From NCBI GenBank assembly GCA_028023455.1, contig JAQFVV010000233.1, positions 310,001 to 374,000 of the forward strand: a stretch of DNA of 64,000 nucleotides, in the 5' to 3' direction. The stretch comes from Epiperipatus broadwayi (Eukaryota; Onychophora; Udeonychophora; Euonychophora; Peripatidae). The first letter of the stretch is position 1, and every line of letters starts with the position of its first letter. The translations under genes and the position numbers were made by a program. Under the pieces are notes generated by a model. That model did not search any database. It was not told where the DNA came from and saw only the letters and a program-made list of their open reading frames with translations. Below, piece after piece: positions 1-11,364 of the stretch.

Positions 1-18
1 TATATATATATATATATA
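1..18. repeat. (TA)n microsatellite at window edge
   Basis: Uninterrupted TA dinucleotides at the left edge of the window, so the true length is unknown. Confidence 0.9.
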
Positions 19-607
19 AATATTTGAATCTTTGGTTGTCAATTACATGTTAACACTATAGTTCAAACGTTTTTTAAATACAAAATGATATCTGAATTGT
101 CTATGCCTCCAAATTACTATCTGATAATGTCAATTGAAAGTTTTTAATTAAATAAGCATCTACAATGAATATATTATGATATTATTATGATATGAAAAGG
201 AATGACAACAATATATATCAATAATCATTCTATACTAATAAAGCATAATTAGGAGCCAATACATAAGAATTATCATATATCTCATGCACATAAATCAATC
301 TGTATTCTTGTTATAATTCTGGAAGGTACATAATGATAATAGTGAGTAAACAGTATTATCACCTCAAGTAGAGATATTATAAGGCAATACATTTTCATAA
401 CAAGCAACATAAATAGTCATCAAAGAAAACCTAGGCAACAATTTTACTAAATAATAGAACAACTAATGAATCAAACATAACCCAGACCATAAATAAGCTA
501 TTTTATTTGACCTCAATAACATGGAATCAATAAAAACATAAAGTAACAATAGTTATCAACTAAAATGATATTATCACAAGTGTAAATACTATTATTGCAA
601 TGAGCCT

Positions 608-1030
608 TTATTGACTACAAAATGAAAAGTATTTATTAAAAAAGAGATAGAAAATACTTCTCATTTTATTATAATTAATTGTTAAACAGTTTAGCATATG
701 CCGGTTACTAATTATTGCCAGATCCATATTAGTCACTTTTTTTAACAATATTATATAAAATAACATCACAAACAAAGCAATTAGTAAAACAAAAATATGA
801 TTTATATATATGGCCAAATACAAAACCCCTTAGAAATTCCATGATTAACCAATTTAAAATCAGTAATGATACCACGTATCTGAGTACTCTATTTTCTGTC
901 TTTTGTATAACTTCTTAACCAGAAAGTAAAATAATCTTGAAAGCCATATGAATGTAATCATTATAAAAGAAATGTATGATGAACAGAATCAAATGCTTCA
1001 GATAAATCCAAATAGATAACTGCTATCACA
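608..1030 (-). pseudogene. LINE reverse transcriptase relic, palm domain (CR1/L2-like)
   Basis: Read on the minus strand, about 1023-955 gives VIYLDLSEAFDSVHHT, the A motif of non-LTR reverse transcriptases with its catalytic aspartate. After two stops and a frameshift, about 915-835 reads like WLRSYTKDRK...DFKLVNHGISKG, the segment before the usual 'QGSVLGP' block. Further on, 608-823 reads YIN and then MDLAIISNRHMLNCLTINYNK, matching the family pattern 'DL..ISNWL..NKLTINYNKT'. The catalytic YADD box is decayed to something like VCDV near 755. This enzyme class copies LINE RNA at the target site. Stops, frameshifts and the lost YADD make it inactive. It continues the pieces at 1037-3022. Confidence 0.75.
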
Positions 1031-1036
1031 AGATTA

Positions 1037-1240
1037 TTATCTAATGAAGACACTAAACTGTGCATTACTATAACTTGAAGCAATAATAGAAGTGATTGAA
1101 ATATCTAATGAATCATCCTTGTTAAAAATGCAAGTAATAACACCAACTTTTAGACATGCAGGAAATATACCATCAGACAAAGAAAGATTAAATAAGTAAA
1201 CTAGAACTGGTATAAAAATAAACTTACTATCCTTAAGCAT
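1037..1240 (-). pseudogene. LINE reverse transcriptase relic, N-terminal fingers
   Basis: A 67-residue open stretch on the minus strand reads PVLVYLFNLSLSDGIFPACL, followed by KVGVITCIFNKDDSLDISI. This is the conserved segment just before the palm of CR1/Jockey-type LINE reverse transcriptases (family pattern 'LFNLSL..G.FP..LK.A.V.PIFKKGD..D.SNYRPIS'). The NYRPIS part is degraded. The palm A motif follows within about 20 bases in the expected order. It is an open fragment of a dead element, not a gene. Confidence 0.75.
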
Positions 1241-2001
1241 TTATGAAGTTAAATTATCTAAGTAAGAAGACTGAATATTTTTGAAACTATCATTTGTATA
1301 ACACAGTATCAGAAATATACAAACAAAAAAAAAAGAATCTAAAAGAAAATGAATTTAATTTGGTTAGAGGATTTTTTAATCAAAGAATTGTTTTCCATTT
1401 CTAAAAAAAATATTTATTACAAAGATGTTTTTTAAATACTGGATTTAATTTCCTTATTAACTAAGACAGTTCAAATTATCACCAGCAAATTTTAAATGTT
1501 TTTTCAAATTATTTTTTTCTCAATAGGTGTTGGTTCACTTAAAAAAGAAGCTCTAAACATAAGACCACATATGTTTATAAAACATTTATTGATGATAGAG
1601 TGTGTCTATTTTACAATGTATGTGTGAAGGGTAGTTTACTTCCACATAATTTCATATGTGTACAAAATACTATATTACCAATTATAACATATATGTAAGT
1701 GGACTATTATAATTTATAGACAATTTCAAAAGAATTGCAAAATGATCTATAATGGATAAATCAGATAAGCCAGATTCATAATTGAATATATGATTAAGTA
1801 GAGACTTATAAGATCACATTACATGCATAGATAAAAAAATCCTAGCTAAAACAGCATCTATATAATTAATCCAAGTGTCTACAAATAAAATTATATTCTT
1901 TGATTAATAAATCAATATTTATATTGCCAATTATTATGACAGAGGATGAATGTAAATTAAATAATAATGTGTCAAATTTATGAATAAATAATATAACAGA
2001 A

Positions 2002-2286
2002 CTAGTAAGCACTATGTATATTGAAATTAAAGAAATTAAATGTATCTAGTATAAATTTGGCAGTAGTAAACGAAATATAAGAAATAAAATTTAAACTACT
2101 TTTTATGTAAATCATTATATGAATACAAATGTTGTGTAAGAAACTTTTATAATCATCCATATATAAATGAAGTTCCTCATTAAAGATCCATGACCCATAC
2201 AAAATAACATCATAAAAACCTAATGGAATATTACTTAGATATGTATTTAATTCATCAAAATGAGTTTGAATACTACCAATATTCAT
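2002..2286 (-). pseudogene. LINE apurinic-type endonuclease relic
   Basis: The minus-strand 94-residue frame begins MNIGSIQTHFDELNTYLSNI, continues with FYDVILYGSWIFNEELHLYMDDYKS, and later has IYIKSSL. This follows the N-terminal APE-type endonuclease of LINEs, whose pattern is 'N.RSI..HFDEL...L......D.I.LTETWL.......Y.L..Y..........GGGV.IY.K'. The key TET block is altered to YGS, so the fragment is not expected to be active. It lies upstream, in element sense, of the reverse transcriptase pieces. Confidence 0.65.
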
Positions 2287-2363
2287 ATAAAAAAATTTTA
2301 AATCTTCATAATCAGGAATTAAATTAGATCATGTACTGGGCATTAATTCCATTTCATTTTTAA

Positions 2364-3022
2364 CTAGAACATTAAAAAAATTAGTATCATTTCTGATACA
2401 GCCCAAAGCATTTTAAAAAAAATGCTAGCCTTGACATTCATTGTGCATCTTTTGCATTGCCTTCCAAAAAAAAGATGCTGAGTAGTGAAGGAATCTAATA
2501 ATGTAACATAAATATGCTGGTTGTTATTTTCTAAAAGTCTAATATCAGAAACAATAAGAATAGATTTCCTCTTATGTATACATGATTTAGTCATATTATG
2601 AGAAATAACATGAACAACAATGAGACCTGTATTCAATTTAGTTTTTGTATGAGATATTTGTTCTAAATCACTGTTAGAAAAATATTCAATTTCAAGTTTA
2701 TCTGTTATTTTGAGAATGGCTTGCAGAAAATCTTCATTATTTTGATAAGCATGAGACAAATGAGCAATCTCCTGATTATTCCTGTCAACATTTTGATGTA
2801 AAATATTAAAATCAGTCTGCATTTTTAAAATGGTTTGTATAATTCTAATAAGGCATTATGAATTACTGTCAAAAATTGCAATTTTTCCATAAACTGTTGA
2901 AAAACTGAGCTTGATGAATTATCCAATATAAAGGTAGAATTTAATTCTGCATTGGAAGTATAGAAAAAGTCTCTACAAAATGAAAAATCCAGGCTTGCTT
3001 TTTCCTTAATGACATCATCCAT
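2364..3022 (-). pseudogene. LINE ORF1-like relic
   Basis: Two adjoining minus-strand frames (2825-3022 and 2364-2822) lie directly upstream of the endonuclease relic, where ORF1 of a CR1/L2 LINE would be. The second starts with a polar, probably helical segment of about 70 residues (repeated N, Q and E). It then reads KSILIVSDIRLLENNNQHIYVTLLDSFTTQHLFF. That resembles the GDSL/SGNH-esterase-like fold of CR1 ORF1 proteins ('LIVGDSLLRD....I.V..LSGAT..DL'), with the GDS serine motif changed to SDI. The assignment rests on position plus this weak match. An unrelated decayed frame is possible. Confidence 0.4.
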
Positions 3023-3029
3023 ATGTATT

Positions 3030-5060
3030 TTCTAATAAAGTTGAACATGTATAGTGCATGTTACTAGTTGATATATTTATCATTGCTAGACAATAAGTTG
3101 TCACAAATACTACACATAGACAACATAAATATTTTCTAATTCAGATATGTAGCCATATAAAAATTAACAGAAATAAAAATTAACAAAAATGTGTAAAGTA
3201 ACAGAGATGTAAAAATGCATTTTGACATATTAGCAGATTTGCAGTAAAAAAAAAAAATCTTTATCCATTCTTTTTGTTATAAAATGTGTTGATGATAAAC
3301 ATAAAATTTTCATTACACTTTGGATCTTCTGCATTTCATCAGAAAATAACTTAATAAAATTCTTTGTGATTCCTTTTTAAATGTTGAAATTATATAAATA
3401 TCCCGTCTTTTAAAATTACTGTTTAAGAGAAGATTTTCTTTGCTAAATTTTTCATAAAAACTCAATGCTCTTTGATGATACATGTTATTCTTTAACATTA
3501 TAGTTTTTTGAATCATTTTTTTTTCTAAAATATTCATATAAATTTAATGCTTTTTGATGATGCAATATAATATTGCTTATTGAACATTCTATTACATTTT
3601 CTAACTTCAAATTTAATGGCTCCTCCCCTTAGTCTTCATTATACATTTATTACAAACAGTGGATATACCTTTAGCAGTTTCATGGACACAAATAATGCTA
3701 GCATAAATTGTTTTCTTTTATTATTTTGCAAAATGAAGATTCAATCTTACTGAATATTTAGCAGGAACTTTGTCATTAATTTAGCCCTTTGATTTATCTT
3801 AATTAAAACTCTGTCTAATTCACAAAAGCAACATAATGAGTGTAAATGGCTGCATGATAACATGTTGGATTCTGAAGAAATGCATGAGACTGAGTATGCA
3901 AAGCGAGAAAATGTTTACTACTGCATAGGCTAGTAAATAAAGAAATTTGTGACAGTGAATAGAACGGTGATATTGTATTTAAAATGTGACATTCGAAATA
4001 AGGAATATAGTTCTTAAAAAAAAAAACATTTTAGATAAAGCAATGATCTATGAATACAATCTAAATAATCCTCACTTTAATGTAGTAATCATAACGGGTT
4101 TACAATTTTTACGGTGCATTCGAGTTACTGCCCCTCTTACATAATACATTATTCGCATAATTAAAGATAATCTGATAATACTTTTATCAACAGGTTAAAT
4201 GAAGACCATTTTAAAGATATAGTGAAGAAAATATATTTATCATATAAAAATCACTATACTGTATATATATCAAGTATTTTTTGTATGTTTGTTTTTGTTT
4301 ATTATCTATTAACAACATTATGAAACTAAAGATAAAACTTTTTGATAAATTGAAAATAATTTGTTTCCTGCAGAAATGATGGAGTGATCTAAATCCTACT
4401 GTGACCACCTCAAACTTATGTGAAAATTGAAAATTGTTTTATTTTTTCCTCGCCAGCAGGCTGAGAACTTGAGTTAATAGATCAGATCTTAGGTAAAGCT
4501 ATAACTCTATATGTTTCCCTTAAATAAATGAGAAATAAACAGCAGGTGTAGAAAAATCGGAAGCTTTATCATAACTATTAAAAAGAATAAAATTAAATAA
4601 AGCCTCATAGAAACTGATTGTGTGAAAAGTAAAGAAGATAAAAGATCAGTAAATTACTTCAATTACTAAGAGAGAAAAAAGTATTTTGAACCATCGGTAA
4701 GAGTTACATGTAAAAAATGTACAATTATAATAACTAAAGCAATTATCTAATTTTACACGTAAATACAAAGTCTGTGTATGTATATATGTGTGGTTATAAA
4801 GAGAAATAGGTTTTATACTTATATTCTACTTCCAATTTATAAAACTAAACCGAGCTTCAACCTGTTATTTGGACCTTGTCAAACTTAAAGAGTACAATTA
4901 TTACACTGCCTTAAAAAACACCGAGAGACACAGTATCATACTTTTAAAAAAATCAGCATCTTTCCAAATTAATTTAAAATACATGAAAGCAAACTGAGCC
5001 AAATCGGACCTCACTTCTACAAATAGTACATACAATTTATGAACACACGCACACACATAT
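3030..5060. other. AT-rich stretch, no gene recognised
   Basis: No coding region found. Frames of about 65-75 codons occur at 3313-3537 and 4211-4408 on the minus strand but match nothing I recognise. Near 3330-3350 the minus strand has CTGATGAAATGC, which is not followed by the other parts of a hammerhead. Confidence 0.5.
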
Positions 5061-5064
5061 CATC

Positions 5065-5345
5065 AATCCACTGATGTCTTTTCGAATTTAATCTAGTTGC
5101 TTTGATTCACAGATTCTCCTCATAACTCAAAAACTTATTTTATATCATTCAACCAGCTAATATATGATCTATTTCTGGATCCCTTACCATCTCTTATGAA
5201 CTAATTACCAATTTACTGTCATCTCTTTCAGACCAACTACATTTCAATCTTTTAATTTTTTTGAGGATGTTGCTGACACCTGTTTATTTTGTCATACATC
5301 TTTCCCCATTCATAATATGATTTTCAGTCAATGTATCCTTCTGAC
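5065..5345 (-). pseudogene. RTE-like LINE relic, C-terminal tail
   Basis: The minus strand from about 5310 reads MNGERCMTK, a stop, then TGVSNILKKIKRLKCSWSERDDSKL, and after a frameshift RDGKGSRNRSYISWLNDIK. This follows the C-terminus of endonuclease-reverse transcriptases of the RTE-like type (pattern 'RTGV.DI..KIKRLKW.WAGHIAR..D.RW......R.GKR..GRP.TRW.DDI'). It is a 5'-truncated dead copy with at least two stops and a frame change. Confidence 0.6.
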
Positions 5346-5509
5346 ATTAGATGTCCATATATCAGTTTATAAGTAAGCATTTTTATGTTCTTTTTATTGA
5401 AATGAAATAAAGTTGTGAAGAATAGCATAGAAAACAATAAATATTTAACTAATATATACCTAATATTAAAAACAATTTTTTCAAATCAACTTTCTTTAAC
5501 TGAAAAGAA

Positions 5510-5676
5510 TAGTATGGTGGAACTGCAATATTCACTATATTTTGTTTTAAATTCTCCTTGCATACATCATGTATAATAGCTCACAATTTGTTAATAAATT
5601 TTGATTACAATAATATATATATATATTGTTTATTGAACTTTACAATATCTTTCAACAAGCATATATATATATATAT
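5510..5676 (+). repeat. R1 dispersed repeat, copy A, left part
   Basis: Matches 30890-31100 and 42755-42935: a segment like 'ATATTTTGTT', then 'TGTATAATAGCTCA', 'TTGATTA', 'TGTTTATTGAACT', ending in 'TTCAACA' and an (AT)n. The repeat is broken at its (AT)n by the LTR element that follows and resumes at 12698. The family is not identified. Confidence 0.7.
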
Positions 5677-6045
5677 TGTAACGAGACGTTCGTTACATTG
5701 TTGTTGTTTTTTTATTTATTAAATATGAAAGTAAATTAAAAAGTTCGCATTTAAAAATTTTCTTTAAGAATTAAAAATTGAAATTAAATATCATCTTAAA
5801 CTCGTATATATTAAATCGCACAGATAATGAAAAATTATTAAAATAAAACTTTATTAAAGAAAAAGTATTTTAAAACTAAATTTTAAAGAGATTTGGAGAT
5901 AAAATTATATCTTTAAATATATCTTTGATTTGGAAAACAGGTTAATTAATCAGAAATGGAAATGATAAATTTAATTAATCAAATGTAAACCAGCCTTGGG
6001 CATCTAAAAACATCGGTCAGATAGGAAAACAATAGAAACAAATAG

Positions 6046-6142
6046 CCAATGAAAGAAATCCATCGGGAAATCGGACCTCAGCGAAAGGATCATCACATCG
6101 ATGACATAATGCCAAGTCAATCCTTCGAATACGTATAAAAGG
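6046..6142 (+). promoter_or_regulatory. LTR-1 promoter: CCAAT box and TATA box (5' LTR)
   Basis: CCAAT at 6046-6050 and TATAAAAGG at 6134-6142 lie about 85 bases apart, the classical spacing for RNA polymerase II promoters. The same pair is conserved in the second LTR at 8937-8941 and 9015-9023. Confidence 0.6.
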
Positions 6143-6219
6143 AAAATTTGGAAATTATTAATTAGTGATTATTGATTAATTACGATGTGAGAGATATGTG
6201 TTAGTGCGGAAGTGAAGGA

Positions 6220-6254
6220 GAAGGGATTGAAAAAGACTCACGTTCAATCCCTTC
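6220..6254 (+). other. Strong stem-loop in the predicted LTR-1 leader
   Basis: A perfect 12-bp stem, GAAGGGATTGAA (6220-6231) with its complement at 6243-6254, and an 11-base loop. It begins about 80 bases after the TATA box, so it would lie in the leader RNA. Fully conserved in the other LTR at 9098-9132. Confidence 0.6.
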
Positions 6255-7833
6255 AGTTGTTATAAAATGGAAAAATGAAACATCGCTTTTCTTATATTCA
6301 GAGGACCACAGGATCATCGGGAAATTTAACGCTGGATTTCAAACGGCAAGCAACTGTTAAAGATGAACATTTCTAAAACCATAAAAATATAACGAACAAT
6401 ATTAATTTGAAAACAGGAAGAACTTTAAATTTTAAACTTTCCTAGTAATTTAATTGTTACAAATAGAATCCTATCTGACCAAACTAAATTCTTTATTAAT
6501 AGTGTTATTTGATGTATTTTTTTTTTCTTATTTATGTAAAATCATTTCCATTTATTTATTTTTTGTTCTTTAAGTTTTTATCATGATTTTTTTTTGTTTT
6601 TCGTTAAATTAATTATATAAATGTTAAACTTAAATCGGGCGTGAATGGCTGTATAGATTTGTAAAGTTATATTAGGGGAGTGTAATCTTAGGTTATTTGT
6701 GTCGTTGTTAAATTGGGTCAATGGATTGGATATATTGATGTAGTTAGTAGATGTAGTCGGAGATTCGCTACTGGCAGAATCGCTGCATACGCCGCACTCT
6801 CCCGTTTGCCTATGGAAGGAATTATAAGACGCAGAGCGCAGTTCCTTTCTATGGAGTTTTTTTTTTATTGCTCTTCTTGTCTGATAGATGTCATATTCCT
6901 ATCTGATGAGGGTCAATGCCTTCTCTTAATCTTTTTGGTGCTGTCGTATTCCATATTACATTGAATACATCGATATATCAGATGAATTGATGCCAGTTTG
7001 ACTGCGAAATTTAGCCTAAGGTTAAATAGGGATAGAATATTTTACTTTCAAATGCAAATCTATGTAGTCTATTCATACTTGACCCTAAATAAAAATGCAT
7101 TAAATTTAAGTTGTTTATAGACGCTTGCATGGATTGGTTATCGGTTAAGTATGTTTTGGGTTTTCATATTTGATCAAAATATATAGACATTCGATAAATA
7201 ATGATACCTTACGGTGAGTATCTAAAATGTATTTATTCGGATGTCTTTTAAGTTATTGGTGACAATGCAAGTATCTTATGGTGAATACTATTGGGTTACG
7301 TATAAATTTCCCTCCGCAATTGTCAGTAATCAATAATTTTGTATTTTGATCGTTTATGTTTATTTTGAAATGTTTTTTGACCGTGAAATCTATGTAACCG
7401 ATCTATATTCAACATTATAAACAAGCTTTCATAAATTTATCTGTGCGAACTTAATTAAAATGTAAAATTAGAATATAATAGTAATTAAAATGTAAATTAA
7501 AGTTAAAAATAATGTTAAATGTTAAAATGTAAACTAATACTAAAATAATTTTAAATCTTATATATTATGTGCAATAAATAAATGTTTGTATGTTAATTAC
7601 TGGCAGTGGCTTATTTTATTCTTTTTTTATATATACTCTTAGATTATATTATTAAATCTCTGCTATTCCACTGAGCTAGTGACATGGGCTAACGACCGGA
7701 ATCAAAATTTAAAAAAAAAAATTTTTTTTTTGACTTACGTATCTGCCTACTTTATAAATTTTTCTAGGTTCAAATGCCTAGATGGCGCTCTGTAGTGCAG
7801 ATTATGTTAAGTTGCCTTCTCCGGATCGTTACA

Positions 7834-8553
7834 ACTGGTGAACCAACTCGGGCCGATCTTTAATAAACCACAAATACCCTGAGCAAATTTTGTCAAAATG
7901 AAATATTTTTATCTCTTTACATATAGTCGTATACTTTAAATCTTATAAAAGCACTGCCAGAAAGAAATAGCACATATATTAAACACGAGAAAGTATAAAT
8001 AATTTTAAACTGTATTTTGTTAAAAAGGAAGTCAAAAGGTTGCATTTGATATATTTTTTTTGTTAATATATATTTATGCTTTAATGTGTATAGGAGCGCA
8101 CAGCCACATAAGTTTATAACGGTAAATGTGGTACCTTACGGAGAGTACCGTTGGGAATTTACTTCAGTGTAATCCTATTTAAGCATTTTAATCAGTCATA
8201 AATAAGTTGGTGGTATTTATAATTGTGCTGCAAATATACACGCATAAACCCATTATCTTTCAAAATATATTTACTTCAATGCAACCTTCCTAAATAATTT
8301 AAATAATTTGCTTGTCATGCCATGAGTAAAAATAAAATGTATAAAATAAAATAGAATTCTCGGGGGGAGGAGGTGTAAACGTAAATGGTCCTTAGGTAAG
8401 CGATAGTAAACATTTTTCTTTTTGTATATAGTCTTTTTGTAAAATTATTAACCGGATGTTTTGTAAATGTCTTCATCAATCATGTACCGTAATTACTAAC
8501 CCTAAGTAAAATATTTTTTTTTTGATCATTTTTTTTAAGCAACTTTACTGATA
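7834..8553 (+). mobile_element. Short non-coding interior of LTR-1 element
   Basis: Only 720 bp separate the two LTRs and there is no reading frame for gag or pol. Directly after the 5' LTR comes TGGTGAACCAACTCGGGC (7836-7853). It begins TGG like a tRNA primer-binding site and resembles the 'TGGTGACCCCGACGTGG' type used by some Gypsy-like elements. No clear polypurine tract precedes the 3' LTR. A motif like TACCTTACGG.GAGTA (near 8131) recurs in the LTR (near 7205 and 7270). This is best read as a non-autonomous LTR element that depends on a relative for its proteins. Confidence 0.55.
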
Positions 8554-9680
8554 TGTAACGAGCACAGACGTTCGTTACATTGTTGTTTTTTTTTATTTAT
8601 TAAACATGAAAGTAAATTAAAAAGTTCGCATTTAAAAATTTTCTTTAAGAATTAAAAATTGAAATTAAATATCATCTTAAACTCGTATATATTAAATCGC
8701 ACAGATAATGAAAAATTATTAAAATAAAACTTTATTAAAGAAAAAGTATTTTAAAACTAAATTTTAAAGAGATTTGGAGATAAAATTATATCTTTAAATA
8801 TATCTTTGATTTGGAAAACAGGTTAATTAATCAGAAATGGAAATGATAAATTTAATTAGTCAAATGTAAACCAGCCTTGGGCATCTAAAAACATCGGTCA
8901 GATAGGAAAACAATAGAAACAAATAGCCAATGAAAGAAATCCATCGGGAAATCGGACCTCAGCGAAAGGATCATCACATCGATGACATAATGCCAAGTCA
9001 ATCCTTCGAATACGTATAAAAGGAAAATTTGGAAATTATTAATTAGTGAATGATTAATTACGATGTGAGAGATATGTGTTAGTGCGGAAGTGAAGGAGAA
9101 GGGATTGAAAAAGACTCACGTTCAATCCCTTCAGTTGTTATAAAATGGAAAAATGAAACATCGCTTTTCTTATATTCAGAGGACCACAGGATCATCGGGA
9201 AATTTAACGCTGGATTTCAAACGGCAAGCAACTGTTAAAGATGAACATTTCTAAAACCGTAAGAACTTTATAAAATATAACGAACAATATTAATTTGAAA
9301 ACACTAAGAACTTTAAATTTTAAACTTTCCTAGTAATTTAATTGTTACAAATAGAATCCTATCTGACCAAACTAAATTCTTTATTAATAGTGTTATTTGA
9401 TGTATTTTTTTTTCTTATTTATGTAAAATCATTTCCATTTATTTATTTTTTGTTCTTTAAGTTTTTATCATGATTTTTTTTGTTTTTCGTTAAATTAATT
9501 ATAGCCTAAAAACGATTTACTCGCTGACGAAGAAGCTTCCAAATAAACAAAACAAATTTCGCTTAAAACTATTAAATGGGCCAAGCGCTTTCGAGGTTTG
9601 CCCTCATATTCATGGCCGACGAAAGTAATAAATCTTTACGTAGTGTTATTAAATAACAAATATGCAAATGTAAATGCAAA

Positions 9681-10457
9681 TCAGTTTGACCATTTTTTTG
9701 AAATGGAAAAACACGTGTCACGTCTATTGATAAAATTGTTGTCGCAAACAATAAAGTACGCCTCTTTGATATTTCTTTTACAGTCGTTGGTTTCAGGGCA
9801 TACAATCCTGGGGTTGCCTGGTTCGAACACATAGCCAGTCTGCTTTTCATGTTCCAGAAATATTGAAAAGTTATCGCTGTTCTTTTTTGCTCTTCTATAG
9901 GTATACAAGTGTTGAGCAGCTCTGTTGTGAACAGTGGCCTTAGTTTCCCCATAGTATATGGCTTTGCATCCAGCCTGTGGACATGACATGCTGTAAATCA
10001 CCTGGGGTGTTTGAGATGGGTCTGTTCTATCCTTTGAATTATTAATGAGTCTGTTAGAATTAGGGGGAGTACGAAAACCAACCTTAAATTCCCCAGTTAA
10101 AGTCTTTATTATCTGTTGTGATACTTTGGGAATATAAGGGAGGGTAATTTGAGGCTTATCCTTATTTTTGTGGTTAGCTATTAGTTTACTGTGAAATTGC
10201 TTAATTTTCTTTGCAATTGATCTGTAGCTGAAACCTACGCTAAGCAAATCTTTTATATAAATTGCGATGTTGGTCTTTCTATCAGCTTCAAATTTACATA
10301 AATTTTGATTTCTAAATAAAAACGCATTGAGTCCTGCGAATTTATGTGCAGTAGGTGACATGGATTTCGGGTGAGTAAAACCTCGAATCTCAAAGGGTTT
10401 AACTATCATACTATAATGCAGATCGCAGCGCCAAAAAATGTAATTGTCAATATTCAA
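9681..10457 (-). pseudogene. Penelope-like polyprotein C-terminus with GIY-YIG nuclease (left arm)
   Basis: A 258-residue frame that is the C-terminal part of a Penelope-like protein. From residue 12 on it matches the plus-strand arm; residues 1-11 come from the inversion junction, so the start codon is accidental. Residues 12-50 are the end of the reverse transcriptase thumb (MIVKPFEIRGFTHP, HKFAGLNAFLFRN). The GIY-YIG endonuclease follows: VIY at 153-155, YYGET at 168-172, the conserved arginine at R179 and the catalytic glutamate at E202. Between GIY and YIG lie paired cysteines C159 and C164. The nuclease would nick target DNA to prime reverse transcription. No RT palm is present, so the copy is not autonomous. 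Its natural C-terminus INRRDTCFSISKKWSN is intact. Confidence 0.85.
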
Positions 10458-11333
10458 AATGAATTACAACTACAATCTAAATTGATCATAAACACCACTT
10501 GGGAGAACGAAGGGCAGAAGCTTAAATATTTGGATTTGCTGGTCCATAGAGAAAACAGAGATCTGCATTATAGTATGATAGTTAAGCCCCTTGAGATCCG
10601 AGGCTTTACTCACCCGAAATCCATGTCACCTACTGCACATAAATTCGCAGGGCTCAATGTGTTTTTATTTAGAAATCAAAATTTATGTAAATTTGAAGCC
10701 GATAGAAAGACCAACATCGCAATTTATATAAAAGATTTGCTTAGCGTAGGTTTCAGCTACAGATCAATTGCAAAGAAAATTAAGCAATTTCACAGTAAAC
10801 TAATAGCTAACCACAAAAATAAGGATAAGCCTCAAATTACCCTCCATTACATTCCCAAAGTATCACAACAGATAATAAAGACTTTAACTGGGGAATTTAA
10901 GGTTGGTTTTCGTACTCCCCCTAATTCTAACAGACTCATTAATAATTCAAAGGATAGAACAGACCCATCTCAAACACCCCAGGTGATTTACAGCATGTCA
11001 TGTCCACAGGCCGGATGCAAAGCCATATACTATGGGGAAACTAAGGCCACTGTTCACAACAGAGCTGCTCAACCCTTCTATACCTATAGAAGAGCAAAAA
11101 AGAACAGCGATAACTTTTCAATATTTCTGGAACATGAAAAGCAGACTGGCCATGTGTTCGAACCAGGCAACCCCAGGATTGTATGCCCTGAAACCAACGA
11201 CTGTAAAAGAAAGATCAAAGAGGCGTACTTTATTGTTTGCGACAACAATTCTATCAATAGACGCGACGTGTTTTTCCATTTCAAAAAAATGGTCAAACTG
11301 ATTTGCATTTACATTTGCATATTTGTTATTTAA
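10441..11333 (+). pseudogene. Penelope-like polyprotein C-terminus with GIY-YIG nuclease (right arm)
   Basis: The open frame formally starts at 10371, but the first 20 or so residues are antisense of the left arm; Penelope sequence begins around 10435-10445. It adds a segment missing on the left, ending GQKLKYLDLLVHRENRD, which is the end of the RT domain. The thumb and GIY-YIG nuclease follow, with VIYSMSC, YYGET, NRAAQ and FLEHEKQTGH. A 2-bp deletion near 11267, relative to the left arm, shifts the frame after INRRD, so the last residues (VFFHFKKMVKL...) are not native. It lacks the RT catalytic core. Confidence 0.85.
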
Positions 11334-11364
11334 TAACACTACGTAAAGATTTATTACTTTCATC

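Larger units (their letters stand above)
5677..7833 (+). mobile_element. 5' LTR of long LTR-type element (LTR-1)
   Basis: A 2157-bp sequence bounded by TGTAACGA and TCGTTACA, so it starts TG, ends CA and has 8-bp inverted ends. A nearly identical copy lies at 8554-12697, interrupted by a Penelope-like insertion. It has the anatomy of an LTR: CCAAT at 6046 and TATAAAAGG at 6134-6142, about 457 bases in, and AATAAA at 7573. The first 24 bases fold back on themselves (TGTAACGA...TCGTTACA). It has no coding capacity; the 84-codon frame at 6713 is not preserved in the second LTR. The two LTRs differ only by scattered substitutions and small indels, so the insertion is recent relative to its surroundings. 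Confidence 0.8.

Noticed and set aside
6902-6930. CTGATGAGGGTCAATGCC in LTR-1 as a possible hammerhead
   Set aside because: Stem II could form but no GAAA follows (TTC instead) and no stem I partner is present.
6713-6964. 84-codon plus-strand frame in LTR-1
   Set aside because: The second LTR has a deletion and indels in the same stretch that break the frame, and the peptide resembles nothing; it is a chance frame.
9520-9545. CTGACGA/CTGATGA near the outer ends of PLE-1 as a hammerhead core
   Set aside because: The following bases form a GAAGCTTC palindrome but there is no GAAA box or stem III in the right place.
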